From assembly GCA_963921935.1 (NCBI GenBank), contig OY998177.1:5917754-5981753 (forward strand): a stretch of 64,000 nucleotides of DNA, written 5' to 3'. The position numbers were made by a program, and so were the translations under genes. This DNA is from Galeruca laticollis (lineage: Eukaryota > Arthropoda > Insecta > Coleoptera > Chrysomelidae). The first letter of the stretch is position 1. Each line of letters opens with the position of its first letter. The notes beneath the pieces were generated by a model. That model saw nothing but the letters and a program-made list of their open reading frames with translations. It was not told where the DNA came from and ran no database searches. Shown here piece after piece: positions 30,411-43,132 of the stretch.

Positions 30411-30929
30411 AATCAAACATATTTTCAGCAGATGTTAAATTGCAACAAATATTTTAACGAATATACACGTACAACGTGAAACCAAAGTTGAGTCCATACT
30501 TATACTCGCCATCACTTGATCCAGTCCATCGTTAGAGGAAGGTGTAATAGCAGAGTTGGTGACTGACTCAACCCAACTCATAGTCGACCTCACCGGCAAA
30601 TTGGACGCCTCCAACAGCAAATCTACAAACCCACGTGTTCTGTCGAACTTCTTAGTTCGATAGTTCACCGTAATCACTAGAAGTGTTACAACTGTTTCTT
30701 TTGTAATAAATCTCATTTATGAAATCCTGAAGAAACCCGCAACAACACAACATAAAACCACATCATACGTAGTAAAGATACTTAACTCAGGTAAATATAA
30801 AACACCCACAAAAGCTAATAAGTCAGGACACCCTTAACTGGGCAGGTAATTCCCTTCAGCAGTGAGTCCGCTGTTGGTATTAGCTTTCACAGCTATCCAC
30901 ACCTATTCTAAACATAAAAAACACCCAAA
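30411..30929. other. intron sequence without clear feature
   Basis: A 93-codon minus frame (30716-30435) has no motif. The end may include the untranslated leader of the LINE that follows. Confidence 0.4.
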
Positions 30930-31720
30930 TTGTCCTCCAGACGCTCCCGCAGATCCAAACGCATCACATCCCTAACCACCACACCCGAAACCATCGCTAC
31001 GTCCACCCCAACCAGTCAATACTCTAACACCCTCTTACTGACTCGTCTGCAGGAATGTAGATCCAACGATCCCTCTCGAAGAATTCGAAGAAATTCTTCA
31101 CGATCAACAATTCCCTTCCGCCAGGACTTGGCGGATCATCGCCAAGTCCACCAATAAACCTACACCGAAATCCATTATCACCAAGCCCTTCACTTCCGGC
31201 ATCTCATTTTTTGGCCTCCCACACCAGTGTGAACCATCCAACGCCAACCCTGTGCCCCCTGTCCCAAAATACTGCAATCGATGCACCAAAAGCGGACATT
31301 CTTCCGATTCTTGACGGTCTCCACCGATATGCCCTTCTTGCGGCCAACCTGGCCACCGCACCGAAAATTGCCCCAAGTCCGGTACTCCTACTTGCACCAA
31401 TTGCGGCGTACCTCACGCCGCTTTCCATCCTCGCTGCCCCCATAGGCTAATCACACCAAACACCCCCCAAGAAACTGCCCCAGTCACTCTCGAAAAACCA
31501 CCAGCTCCCTTCGAACTCTCAACCGACACCAAAATCATTATGGAAATCCTAACTGTCACACTAGTGAACGCCATTCCCAACTCGAGGGACATCATAGCCG
31601 ACACCCTTCGTCACCTAATTCCGTCCATATATCGACACCACCGCTCTATCACAAACATAGGCAGGCGTGCTTACTTCGCTTTCACTCCCATCAGGAGTGA
31701 AAGTACTTCCACTTGAATCC
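30930..31720 (+). pseudogene. LINE ORF1 (gag-like) with CCHC knuckles
   Basis: C-rich plus-strand stretch unlike its AT-rich surroundings. After an Arg/Ser-rich start (MSSRRSRRSKR) and shifts, one frame holds three zinc knuckles: CNRCTKSGHSSDS followed by a stop where Cys is expected (31272), CPSCGQPGHRTENC (31330-31371, intact) and CTNCGVPHAAFHPRCP (31394-31441). A Pro/Thr-rich region leads to a region with DIIADTLRHLIPSI. This is the layout of ORF1 in Jockey/R1/I-type LINEs, an RNA-binding protein. No ORF2 follows on this strand. Confidence 0.72.
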
Positions 31721-32088
31721 GCGAGCCCCAACCTCCCCGTCGATGCTGCAGGTTTTTCACGTTTTTTCCTGTAGCATGGTGAATTTATTCACTAGCCAGA
31801 TGGGCCAACGTATCGACGACATTTTTAGGTTTACGATTATTATTATTATACCAGTCGTTCACTCAAATTAATTCAACACAAACGATTAATTACCGCCTCC
31901 CCTAGAATTCTTCAACTAACCACCTACCCTCTCAACACAAACACAACCCGCCAACCCCCACCGAACGCGCACACAAACCCCATCTAAAAATCTCCAACCC
32001 CGCCCTGCAGAGGAACTGCATCCTATATCAGGGCCTTATCTCGAATATCCCCAAATATCTAACCCAAAAACCAACAAATCCAATCAAA

Positions 32089-32126
<38 letters not shown>

Positions 32127-32593
32127 CTCGCCATTATCACGGCAAACTCAGAATTGATTTTAATAAATCCAAGTAGTGCTTTTTACTACGCAAGGCAAGA
32201 AATTAGTTGATAATTTGGAATGTATGCAAAGTTGGTGTCATAAATGTTCAGTAGTTAGTTTAGAAGTAGGAAAAACCTGTAACTAGTGTGTTAAGTTTTA
32301 GTGCGTTTCAACAACGATTTAAGACCGAACTATCAAACTTTTTTGTTCATAACAGTTTTATAACTAATTCCTTGATTCGTTTGATTTTTGTGAATATATA
32401 TAAAAAATAATGTCCACGTTTCATTTAGTATCAACACACAGGCTCGTAAGCGATAGTTTCGTGTAACTCGCGTCAAGTTCGTGAAACTAAAGGTGCTTTG
32501 ATCCTAAAAAACAGAGGATCTTAACATTGGCATTAGAATAAACTTCCCTCCACACTTGAGATTGATAGACTTTTTCACCTAAAAGATACCAAT
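31721..32593 (+). other. C-rich tail, microsatellite, then intron
   Basis: C-rich to about 32090, which may belong to the LINE above; then the (CT)n tract and AT-rich sequence that may include the untranslated start of the Penelope-like element. Confidence 0.45.
32092..32123 (+). repeat. (CT)n microsatellite
   Basis: About 15 CT units without interruption. Confidence 0.95.
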
Positions 32594-33397
32594 ATGGCTA
32601 TTATTATCCAACAGTACAAGGATTCAATGATGGATAGGAAGATTTGGTTCTTACAGAACTGTAAGAAATATGGAGTTTACCCCGCTTCAATTTCTTTACA
32701 CACTCATATCAACACTAGGACTTCAAATTTCACCATATAAGCTGTCCAGAGGATTTGGACAATACAGGAAGTTAAGGGACTTTATAATCATCTAGATTTC
32801 ACTAATGTTAAACTGAAATATGTCTTTATCTTGTTGAGCAAACGCCTTTCCCACATTGAATTTAACATTTTTGAGAGACATATCAGAAATATGGTGTAGT
32901 GTTTTGGTAAGAGTAACTTTGATTGCCTGGGTTACAAATTTAAGTGCTTAAAATCTGGTAAGAATCAAATGGTCCAAATGAACTCTCAAAATTCAACTTT
33001 TGCTCAAGGTACTTTCGGTTTTTCAAATTTCAAATTTCATCCTTGATGTACTCAACAAAGGCCTTAAACATAATTTTTTTTCTCATAATCTTTAGCCATA
33101 AACTGTTGTTACATAACGTAGACCCTGATATCGAAGACCTTCTTAGATCTGATCTTTCTACAGAATTCAATAAAACTTTAGCTACAACTGCCAACAAGAA
33201 TATTTACAAATCGTTACATCGCTCCCCCAGTTGGAAGTCTGTTAAGGGTTTGAAGACTAGGTTTCAGAACGAGAACCTTATTGTCACCAAGGCTGACAAA
33301 GGAAATTGTATTGTCATTTTGGATTGACACGTTTACATTGAAAAATTTGAAAGTTTTCTTCTTTCTGATACTTCCTTCATGGAGTTAGCTTCAGATC
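32594..33397 (+). pseudogene. Penelope-like protein, N-terminal region
   Basis: Starts MAIIIQQYKDSM. Two to three stops and a frame change at about 33020 break it. The part from 33090 on (DIEDLLRSDLSTEFNKTLA, SLHRSPSWKSVKGLK, then VTKADKGNCIVILD) is the conserved region just before the reverse transcriptase in this family. It ends in SFMELASD at the insertion point of the LINE. Confidence 0.75.
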
Positions 33398-35186
33398 TCA
33401 GCTTTGACTGAAAAGGGCATTAAACCAACTATAACCGGCTGGGTATATGCCATGCTCACTAATATAACAGCCACTACATCTCTTCAAGATGAGGCCATTA
33501 TCTTTAAGGTTTCCAGGGGCTGCCCGCAGGGTGGAGCGCTATCTCCCCTACTGTGGTCACTTCTGATGGATGACCTGCTTGGTACTCTCGCAGGAAGAGG
33601 GGTAGAGCTGCAAGCGTATGCAGACGACCTTGTCATTCTGGCAAGGACTAAGTCAGGACGGGTTGCATGTAATATCCTCCAAAGAACTTTGGACGATGTC
33701 TACAGCTGGTGCCAGGGGGAACAGATGTCTGTTAACCCTGGTAAAACTGTAATAGTTCCCTTCACTAGGAGAAGGAATTTGGCGGACCTTCCGCCACTTT
33801 CCTATAATGGTGAGGTTATTCCATTTGCAGCGGAAGTAAAATATTTGGGGATCATTCTAGACACAAAACTTACTTGGAACGCTCACTTGGAAAAAGTATA
33901 AGGCCAGACTATCCTTGTGGACATATTGCAGAATCTGTGGAAAATCTTGGGGCTTGGGTCCCAAACAAATCCATTGGATATATGTGAGGATTGTTAGACC
34001 AATGATCACATATGGAGCCATTGCTTGGTGGTCAGAAGCTTTACAGAAAACGGCCCAAGCAAAGCTCTCTGGTATACAGAGACAGGCTTATATGGCTATC
34101 ACTTGTGCTGTCAGCACCACACAGTCAGCAGCCATGCAAATCCTCCTGGACTTACCTCCTCTCCATATGTTTCTAGAAAAGGAGGCCGGATGGACATCAT
34201 ATAGAATTGTGCATATTTCTAAATGCACAAAACAGGCTTATACAGAGTAAAGCAGAATGCTCGCGGACACCGAAAGTCATAGTGTTCTGGTAAACTACAA
34301 TCTGCCTTATACAGTCCTATTTCCACATAGAGATGAATGGGTCCTCCGCAAGGATAAACTATCAAGAGCAGACATCTGTTGGTACACCTATGGTTCAAAG
34401 ACACCCTCAGGCTCTGGTGCGGGTGTATACGGGCACAGACCTAGGACAGAAATTTCAATCACTCTAGGATCCTATGTAACCGTATTTCAGGCGGATATTT
34501 ACGATATTGTTTCATGTGTCAAGAGTTTGGGGCAATCCAACCACACATATAGATCCATAAACACTTTCACGGACAATCAAACGGCTTTGAAAGCACTCAG
34601 CTCGTACCGTGTAACGTCGAAATTGGTTTAAGAATGCCAAAAAAGACTCTCCTCAATAGGAGAACGCAACAGGGTATCGCTGGCCTGGATCACTGGCCAC
34701 TCTGGTATGAATGGTAATGAGAAGGCACTAAATACCTGGACTGCAAGAAGAGTTTTAAACTTCTGGCATAATTTACCAGGATTAGTTCATTCAAAGGCCT
34801 TTATACATCCTTCGAATAATGTATCCAAACAAATGTTAGGCTATAATAGACAAGATCTACGGTGCCTTACAGGCCACTGTCGTTAGAATCATCATATGCT
34901 GAAACTTGGACTGTCGGACGATCAGATTCACCGTCTCTGTTTGAAAGATGATGAAACCGCAGATCATATAATTTGTGCCTGCCCCGCCGCAGCTCGAGTC
35001 AGGTATCTGATGTTTGGCAGGGCCACTCTCTCGCCATCGGACCTGAAATATCATTCACTGAGCAAATTAATCGGTTTCGTTAAGAAGCGGAATTCGTTTG
35101 GTGAAATATGAATAGGTATGAGCCACAATAAACTCTTACGAGTCGCAGTGGAAAGCCTTATCAACCCACTCATTAGAAACCTAACC
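33398..35186 (+). mobile_element. R1/Jockey-type LINE, 5'-truncated insertion
   Basis: 1789 bp inserted in the Penelope-like gene. Target duplications TAGCTTCAGATC (33386-33397) and TAGCTTCAAATC (35187-35198) are 12 bp with one difference. Removing the insertion rejoins the Penelope-like frame at ELAS-P-TVSFHNNL. Coding starts mid reverse transcriptase, as is usual for target-primed insertions. No poly(A) tail; the 3' end reads GAAACCTAACC. Confidence 0.88.
33404..35109 (+). pseudogene. LINE ORF2: reverse transcriptase, RNase H, C-terminal zinc region
   Basis: From 33404 the reverse transcriptase reads SRGCPQGGALSPLLWSLLMD, AYADDLVILA (both catalytic Asp of YADD kept), MSVNPGKTVIVPF and VKYLGIILDTKLTW. 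A stop at 33899 is followed by the thumb region (RIVRPMITYGAIAWW, LSGIQRQAYMAI). RNase H starts with WYTYGSKTPSGSGAGVYG, where the usual Asp of TDGSK is Tyr; FTDNQTALKAL and WITGHSGMNGNEKA are conserved. The C-terminal part is LKLGLSDDQIHRLC and DETADHIICACPA. Four stops and some shifts. This is the youngest-looking LINE in the window. Confidence 0.85.
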
Positions 35187-35198
35187 TAGCTTCAAATC

Positions 35199-36546
35199 CC
35201 ACTGTCTCCTTTCACAATAATCTTAGATCACAACTTAAGGTTTATAATCACGTTTTCTCTTCGCTTAACAAGAATGTTTAATATATGACCCCAATGGATC
35301 CTACTACCCCACTATTATATCGCTTACTTAAAATCAATAAACCGGACATTCCCATTAGGCCGGTCAGTTTCAGTAATTCCCCCCCTTTTAAATTATCTTC
35401 CCTTCTCAATGATATACTTCGGCCTCATACTCCTTTCCATAATCAGTTTGCCATAAAAAATTAAGTTGACTTATCTGACAGAATTGAAGATATTTCTATA
35501 CCAAACGATTCTTTCTTAATCTCTCTAGATGTCAAGAATTTATTTCCTAGCATGCCCCCTGATGAGCGTATTATGTTAATCAGAGATTTATTTTTTGTTA
35601 ATCATATCGATAATTTCAAAGTTTTGGATATTTGATCGGTTCTTGATCTTGCTTTGGATCAAAATATTTTCGAATTTAACAGTAATTATTTTAGACGGTG
35701 CACTGGTTTGGCTATGGGAAGTTGTTTATTTCCCTTTTTGGCGTACGTTTTTATGAATAGCCTAGAGATAATTATCTTAAATAACCCAAATTTCAAAGAT
35801 TCGATATTATTCTATTATAGATATGCGGACGATTGTGTTATCCTGTTTTGAGGTAGTTCTTCGGATGCTTATTCCTTTTTGGATTTTTTAAATGCTGTTC
35901 ACCCACGAATTGGCTTCACTATTGAATTCGACAATTGACATTGAATGTGATATATACAGAAGACCTACCACAACATATCAGTTATTGATTATTATTAAAA
36001 CCATTCCTCTTCCCATAAATATGCAGCTTTATATTCCTTTTTAACTAGAGCCATCAAAATACATCTTTAAAATTCTTCTTTCAACAAGGAAATATATATT
36101 ATAAAACAAATATAATTAAACAATAATTTTCCTTTACAAATTTTTGATAAGATTTTTAACAAACTTCACTCTAAGTTAAGACTAAGTTTCTGCTCTACAA
36201 TATCTCAAAACCAGTCATTTTCGGGTGCCTTGCATTTCTTTCGTCTATTATCTTCCAGCATTTTTAGTACACCTTCAAAACCAATTCCAACTTGGATCAA
36301 TGTTTTATCAACAATAAGGATAAGGTACCTTTATTCCTCAGCTCAGGTGTTTACCGTCTGCCTAGTGATTCTTGCAATGCGGTATATGTGGGTCAGTCTG
36401 AACGCAGGTTAGAGTCCCGTTTAAAAGAGCATCAATATTATAGCAATAGGTATAAGAATACAGACATTTATAATACTCCTTTAGTTGGTGTGGCTTTCCT
36501 GCAATCCATCTATCTTCTATTCTGGGGAAAATATTTTCTCTTTTAG
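35199..36546 (+). pseudogene. Penelope-like reverse transcriptase and GIY-YIG endonuclease
   Basis: Continuation of 32594-33397. Reverse transcriptase motifs run to about 35850 (YRYADDCVILF). A degraded linker with CDIYRRPTT follows. The GIY-YIG domain at 36346-36435 reads GVYRLPSDSCNAVYVGQSER and then RLESRLKEHQ; the GVY...VYVG pair, the Arg and the Glu-His are as in the family. The frame ends at 36544. Confidence 0.8.
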
Positions 36547-36549
36547 TGT

Positions 36550-37745
36550 TTAGGTGAATCTCAAAAAGTAGCCTTTAGACCTTGTTAGTGACGTGAATAT
36601 CGGTTTACGGACAAAATGAGAAAAAAATCGCCAAAAATAAGTAATGCTAGAAACTTTGGTAAAGAGTCTCTCTTTAGCTAAAAATATCACTTTCAGAACT
36701 TTCGGTCAACCCCAAGGGGGGCTTTGAGTGATTTTACAGGTAAAATTGTGAAAAATTCTGAGCATGTATTACCCTCAATTGGCGACCTTGATTATTGCTT
36801 CCTACTTTCAGGTATGAGTTATGAGAGTTAATTAATATTAAAGCATAAAATTCATTAATTCCATAAAATTTTTGTCTGTAACAATATCATGCCCTGATTC
36901 GACTAGGATAAATATTGCATTTTTACCTTTGCGAGTGTACTATGGAACTCATAAAATTCTTAGAGTCTTAAAATGAAGCTACATGTAATTTCTATTATGA
37001 AAATGGGCCAGATCCCTGGTACAATCGATTTTCCTTTAAAACCCTCATAACTTTTCCCAAGGTGACAAAAGATATGTTCAAAGCATGTAATAATAGCGCT
37101 ATTTCACTCGTTATAGAATATAACGTTATGGCATATCAATTCTCATCACCCATCAAATTATTGTGACAATAACTTTTGTGAATTTATAGCTAAGTATGCA
37201 GAAGGAAATTTTTTTGTGAAGTGTCCACAAAAAAATAGCAATTATTAGAAATTTTGGGTCATTTTTTTTAGTTCGATAATCTGTGCAATACAAAGCATCA
37301 AGGGTTTTCCTCAGATTTTCCAAACGTTTTCCGACGATTTTCATTCGTCGTTGAATCTCTTTGCCAATTTTGTGGAATAAAAGGTGGAGTAAACACGAAC
37401 GAGTGTGGAAGCTGAAAAATGTTGAAGTTGGGTACGCTTGTTTACAAAATAACAGGTTATTTTTGTTTAGATAATTATTCTAAATCTTTTATTTAACAAA
37501 TTAAGCTGACAATTTGGTTTTTGAAAATATAATTTCATATGTGTAGTGATGGTTTTCAATTAAATTAAGTAGATGTTTTTCGGATATCGGACAATTTGTT
37601 ATTATTAATTTGGGTATATATTCTTACATTCTTCGTATTTGAAAGAACTTTGAATTGCATTCATTTCCCATTTTGATTACATTACCAGTAAATGTTTTTT
37701 GAATTTAACAGTTGTTTTTCTCATAATCTTATCCCATTTTCCCAC
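36550..37745. other. intron sequence with dispersed-repeat copy
   Basis: Mainly unassigned. A block near 36990-37110 resembles, inverted, the repeat at 28560-28810. The tail of the Penelope-like element may be included at the start. Confidence 0.4.
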
Positions 37746-39550
37746 CCAGGATGCTATCTGACACAGTATTTGATAATGGTATAAACAATATTGTTTTTGT
37801 TTCATGTTCCCCTCGTATAATTACATATTCTATTTACGTGCGATTTCCAATTGTCAATAAATATCGTTATCTTTTTCACATCTGTCCAATAACTGCTTAC
37901 AATCTGTCCTATGAATATGTTTTTATGTGTCTAGTTTTCAGTCACGTACAAGAAAAATGAAAATAATGCTGAATCGATGGAATCTGCGATTAATGAAGTC
38001 AAAAATAACAACATTTCATAAAGAAAAATGCGTGTAACCAAATCAACAATGATATTTCAGAAATAGAAAATGAATGAAAAAGAACTTGATAGCAGAATGT
38101 GTAAAAAATTTAAAGAAATCGAAAATGAAGAGGATATCGCAACATATTATCAAAAAGAATCCCACTTCAAATAGAAAGTAATGAAGATAACGATGATCAA
38201 GAACCAAGAGAAATTGAAAATAAAAAACCTAATGAAATAAACGCACAGAAAAAAATGTCAGCAATTTTGTGCGATGACCGAAAAAAGTAGAAAATAGCGA
38301 AGGTAATGAAGTACCTAGATGGGCAAGATGAAACTAGCAGCAAAATTTGTGAATATTTGCCGGGATATATAGAAAGTGAAGAAGGAAGAACAGGAAAATG
38401 GGAAGTGACGAAGATTGCGAAGACTATGGTACAAAAATGAGCCATGTTAGAAAATAATGCAAATGACGACATGATCGTCAAAGAACTATTTATTATATTC
38501 CAAAATTAAATGATAAAATATAAGTAATTGTAGTTTCAAGTTAATAAAAGTTTTAGAGCACTGATTTGAATTTTTTATTTGTTTTTAATTATTACATTGC
38601 CAGTGTCATATAACTGAAAATGTTGTGTCCGGTAATTAATTTTTTGTCCAATAAGTAACTTTTTGGAACCTTTTCAGAATTTTTCAAATTTTTTAAAAGA
38701 ACTGTAATATTAGGATTTAGGAAACCCGTTATTTTTCAGATATATGTGCTAAAATCTGGCATAGGCAGAATAATCTCCGCTGAAAAATACTACAGAGACA
38801 GCGACTTGATATTAAAAAAATTAACTATCCAATAACTGGTATGTTCACCATAGGCAATAAAATTTTTATACCTTGTATATTCTTCAATTTTTTTTGTAAG
38901 CCTAAATGTCCTTTCAGAAAATTTCGATGATAGTGGAAAGGTTGAATCTCTTAAATTACAAAGAAAACTCTCCCACAGTACCAATATCTACAATTAACCT
39001 AATAGAGAAAGTGTAGCCAGAAGTGCCGGATAAAATAGTGAATTTATTGACTCTGCGGTAATTGTATGAGGAAACGACCATACGTGGCGGTGTGAGAAAC
39101 AACAAAACACTGTATATATAAACAAATTGTATGGGATCTTCAGAGGGAATGAGATATGATAACCCGACTCCACTCCACTTTTTCAAAACGTTTAATTCCA
39201 TCGAGAAAGGGAGATAACACCATTCCACAGTTTTCAAAGTTGAATCAATAATATTGACTGTTATTATGGGTTATGGTCCTCAGGAGCCCGATAATTTCTC
39301 ATGAATGATAAATTGTGAAATTAGATTACTTATATTTAGGTAATACAAGGATAATTCATAGAGACTGATTATATTGCAATAGCAGAGACATTTTGTAGTG
39401 TAATTTAAGGTGAAAGTGAGTAAAGGTCAAAAAGATAAGATCATTAGAACAATAAACAAGTGACAGTATATTGCGAACGTAGGGAAATAAATAATTATAC
39501 GTTTAGTTAAGTCTAAGCATAAATATGAATATGTAAATATAAAGCATATA
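37746..39550. other. intron sequence, unassigned
   Basis: A Lys/Glu-rich stretch at 37960-38510 could be read as a broken coding region (for example ENEEDIATYYQKES, then KICEYLPGYIESEEGR), but stops are frequent and no family is recognised. Minus frames at 38197-38481 and 38956-39237 lack motifs. Confidence 0.35.
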
Positions 39551-39553
39551 CAT

Positions 39554-40284
39554 AGTGGGCCATATCAAACAGTCCACCCCGATATTTGGCAGTATTTATT
39601 AGATTTTAATGAAATGCTGAAACACGTCGATTTTTGTTCTCAAGGGGGCACATTTTTACCATAAAAACATCTGTCATTTGACACTTCCATTTCCCCAACC
39701 ACTTTTTTTTAGATAGGGAATATAATATCATGTGTAGCACATTATTAGAAAGTGATTTAGATGGAGTATTTAGATATAATGATGGTCAACGATTTTCATC
39801 GATATTTATAATGACCATCTTGGCAGTATTCAAAAAATACCTAAATTTATTAACTAACAACAATATTACAAGTACTATCTCAGTATCAATTAACTAATTT
39901 TTTTGCAAAATTTGTTTTAATTTACTTTTGATGTGTCAGAAAAAATAACACAATGCAAACCATAGGCCTTGCGATTCATTTTTAAGAGGTGTTGCACTTT
40001 AAATTAATTAACACTTTTTTGCACAGATGGTGTAAATATCGGAAAAATCGTTAACGATCATTATTTCTGAATACTCCATATAAATGCCTTTCTAATGATG
40101 TGCTACACATGGTATATTCCCTATATAAAAATACGGGGTTGGGGAAGTGGAAGGGAAAGGGTTTGACAAATTACAGATGTCTGTATCGTTATAACTTAGA
40201 ACAAAAATCGACGTGTTTCAGCATTACCTTGTAGTCCAATGAATACCGCCAAATATCGGAGTGGACTGTATTCTGTGGCCCAGT
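39554..40284. mobile_element. foldback element with about 270-bp TIRs
   Basis: About 730 bp. Ends read AGTGGGCCATATCAAACAG and, inverted, ACTGGGCCACAGAATACAG. The arms share CCGATATTTGGC, GAAACACGTCGATTTTTGTTC and GTAGCACATTATTAGAAAG-like blocks. The centre is AT-rich without coding. I cannot fix a target duplication. Confidence 0.8.
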
Positions 40285-40289
40285 CTGTA

Positions 40290-43130
40290 TATCAATAACA
40301 ATTAAATTTTTCGAGGTATGACTTTTTTTAACAGGGGAAGGTATGATGTACGCTTTAACCTTGTACCAATTTGTTGTTATATTTTAATATAATGTTTAAA
40401 TTCTATATGAAAATGCAAAATCAGTTATGTTTAGACGATGCATAGATTCACGATCACTTACGTAAGTATATGAGGTCAGTTCTTATTGCTCTCATTTGAA
40501 TAATAATAAATATGTCGACAAATAAATAGGCTGAAATAATTGTCGACAGATAACACAGAAACGAACAAAGTAACACAAATTACTTAGAAATACGACATTT
40601 AGTTTTGTCAGTAAAATGTAGTTAAGATGTTAATCGTGTACATGGTTAGTGAATAAAACTTAGTGAAATTACAAGGGTTCCGAGAAAATCAACTTCTTCC
40701 TTTTATTCAAAGACAACCATTTTTCGTTTATTACACCGACAATAAGAGTGAAATTGTAACATGAATAATATGTGATAAGAACCTGTGCGAGTTCGAAATG
40801 CCAATAAGTAAGCACTGTTCGGTCCTTTCCATGGAAGAAATCAATTTCTGATCAAGACTACAGAATACTGACTGCAGAGATAGAATAGTTAGAAATAAGC
40901 TACATGATGCATTAGATACAAGTTCTTTTCGAATTTATTGAATAGTCTAACATTACTTTTCCAATTAGTCTTTTCAGGCATGTGGCGTGTATGGGTAACA
41001 GTAGTTTGCTGTTTGAAGCGATAAAATATTGTTTAAACTGAACGAAAAACAAAAAATGTTTCACCATCGACAGTAGCTTGACTAGTTGCCGAGGCCCACT
41101 ACAGCTTTTCTACCGTTGATAAATCTTATGTTGCTGAATACTTGATATACTTATAATACCAGCTGGATTCAGTTCACAGACGCGAATCGCGATTTGCGAA
41201 TTCGCAGAAAAATAATTCGCCAGTTCAGGCTATTTCATATAGTTGCGATATTTTTGGGGATATTTACTTCTATTTTTGGCTATTTTCATTGTATTATTTA
41301 CAAACAATGAATAATGCAACATACCGGTTATAATAATAAAAATAATAGTGGACACAAAATAAAAAATCCAAAAAGTACTAAAACTAAAATCAAATTCCAA
41401 TAATCAAAAAACAACTTTACTACATTGCATAGATATTACAGCTGGTGTGAAAGATACTTCAAATGACATTAATTAACAATTCGCGCGAGTATATTGAACT
41501 CAATCCAATTTTCGCGCCCTCAAATTTAAAATTTTGCGATTTCGCAAAGTATTGAAAATCTTGTCATGCCGCCATGTTGATTTCAAGTGGACCAATCAGA
41601 ACGTTACTCGCAATTCACGTCTGTATGAAACACTCTTTACTAGAACTAAGGATACGGAAATTTTCTGCCCTGTGTGTAACGTGTAAGGTTTCTTTGAGCG
41701 GTGGCGGTAAATTCACCATCTCAAACAAAAACTGTTTTTCACCGGTGCTAGGATTCAACAACGGAAGAAAACCGCCGTATGTAAACGTGCATTTGGTCAC
41801 GTGGGCCACTACGGAGATGACCTTACAGTAAAACTTTATCTGGCCTCAGTGGCGCTAGACGGCGACACATCTACCGTCGACGAAATACATGTTTTCCGAC
41901 CAATTTACTTCACGGTGAATTTGCTGGATGAAAAAATACGCTGTGTGCATTACCGGCAATAGTTTCTTATATATTTTCAATGGCTCTCTTTTAATTGGAG
42001 ATATCAATTTTTCTTTTTAATAAGCTCAATATCGAATGTCTACCACGTACGTAAATATTCCGTTTAAGCCGAAAATCCATATTAACGCATACCATCATCC
42101 TTTTCGGTATTCTTGTGAGTTAGCAGACGGTTTCACTCCCTCAGATATGACTAATCATCGTCTTCTCTAATAATATCGAACGTATTAAAGGGCATAAGGG
42201 AGAAAGTCATGCTTTAATATTCTGTAGGTTTGTCAAGCGATATTTGACGAATAACAATATTATGTCTAACCAATTTCGGTACTACATGCAATACTATAAT
42301 TTTTTTAAACTACGGAATTTAACGTATGTATTATGATAATTTAATCTTTGTTCCAGAGATAGGTGAGTTAGAGATGTAGTACTTTTCTTCCAAACAATTT
42401 TTAGAGTAGAATGAGTAACACAAATATTGAGATTTCAGGATTGTCACAAACAATTTTGTCAAAAATGCTGTTATTTGCATTTTTGTAGTTTGCTACTGAA
42501 CTAAAACTTGTTTTAGTTCTGTGGGACACAATAAAATTGTTCCATCAATGAGACACATGTCATAATGATAGCACAGAATAATAGTGAGTTTTTTCACTTT
42601 TCTCAGCTCTAGTTATCCGAAATTTTTGGACTAGCTATATTTGTAGAATTAAATGCTACGATGACTATATTACAAACATTTAAAAACAATCAAGGCTATG
42701 AGTGGGTGAAATCTTTCTAGATGATACTTTTGATTAAATTGGTTACATTTGGTTATTTTAGAATATGGATAATATTTTTTTCTATCCTGTTTTATGGTAT
42801 AGCTATTCGTTATTTTGATATTTATACTTCGTCTGTGCACTTTTATGCAGGATCCCGAACAAGAATCTACAACTAAACTCATTCAGTAACTTCTTTACTC
42901 TATTTGAATACGATCTTCTCCTTAATATGGACATGTATTTATCCTGTAATCTACCAACTGAATCAATAAAACTAATAACACTAAAATTAACGGAGACCAT
43001 ATCTCTATATTGAATATTCAGAGACCCGATCAAATAACAAAAGTATGAAAGAAAACTCAAAAAAAGATTATTATGATGTTGATCTTTCCCGTGAATGCCT
43101 GCCTAAGATTCCAAATCTAGTATTAGCACA
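40290..43130. other. intron sequence, unassigned
   Basis: Includes a GC-richer patch (41560-41960) with overlapping frames on both strands and no domain, several TTCGCG-rich stretches (41180-41230, 41490-41550), and an 85-codon minus frame at 43060-42803 that looks like a degraded protein (SVGRLQDKYMSILRRR) but cannot be named. Confidence 0.35.
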
Positions 43131-43132
43131 TA

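Larger units (their letters stand above)
32594..36546 (+). mobile_element. Penelope-like element, interrupted
   Basis: Plus-strand coding remnants of a Penelope-like retroelement. N-terminal helical part (32594-33385) has YVFILLSKRLSHIEFNIFER and ENLIVTKADKGNCIVILD. After a LINE insertion the reverse transcriptase runs from 35199 with LLYRLLKINKPDIPIRPVSF, FLISLDVKNLFPSMP (first Asp), CTGLAMGSCLFPFLAYVFM and YADDCVILF. Near 36340 the frame opens again into the GIY-YIG endonuclease. Stops and shifts occur throughout. The terminal repeats were not located. Confidence 0.85.

Noticed and set aside
31104..31450. Overlapping open frames on the minus strand in the C-rich region
   Set aside because: Absence of stops follows from the C-rich composition; zinc knuckles on the plus strand show the true coding sense.
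35176..35187. AACCTAACC at the LINE 3' end as telomeric (TTAGG) sequence
   Set aside because: Only nine bases and next to a target duplication inside a Penelope-like gene; a telomere-specific insertion is not supported.
38197..38481. 94-codon hydrophobic minus frame as a membrane protein
   Set aside because: Reverse of a Lys/Glu-rich stretch, which gives Phe/Leu/Ser-rich antisense by composition.
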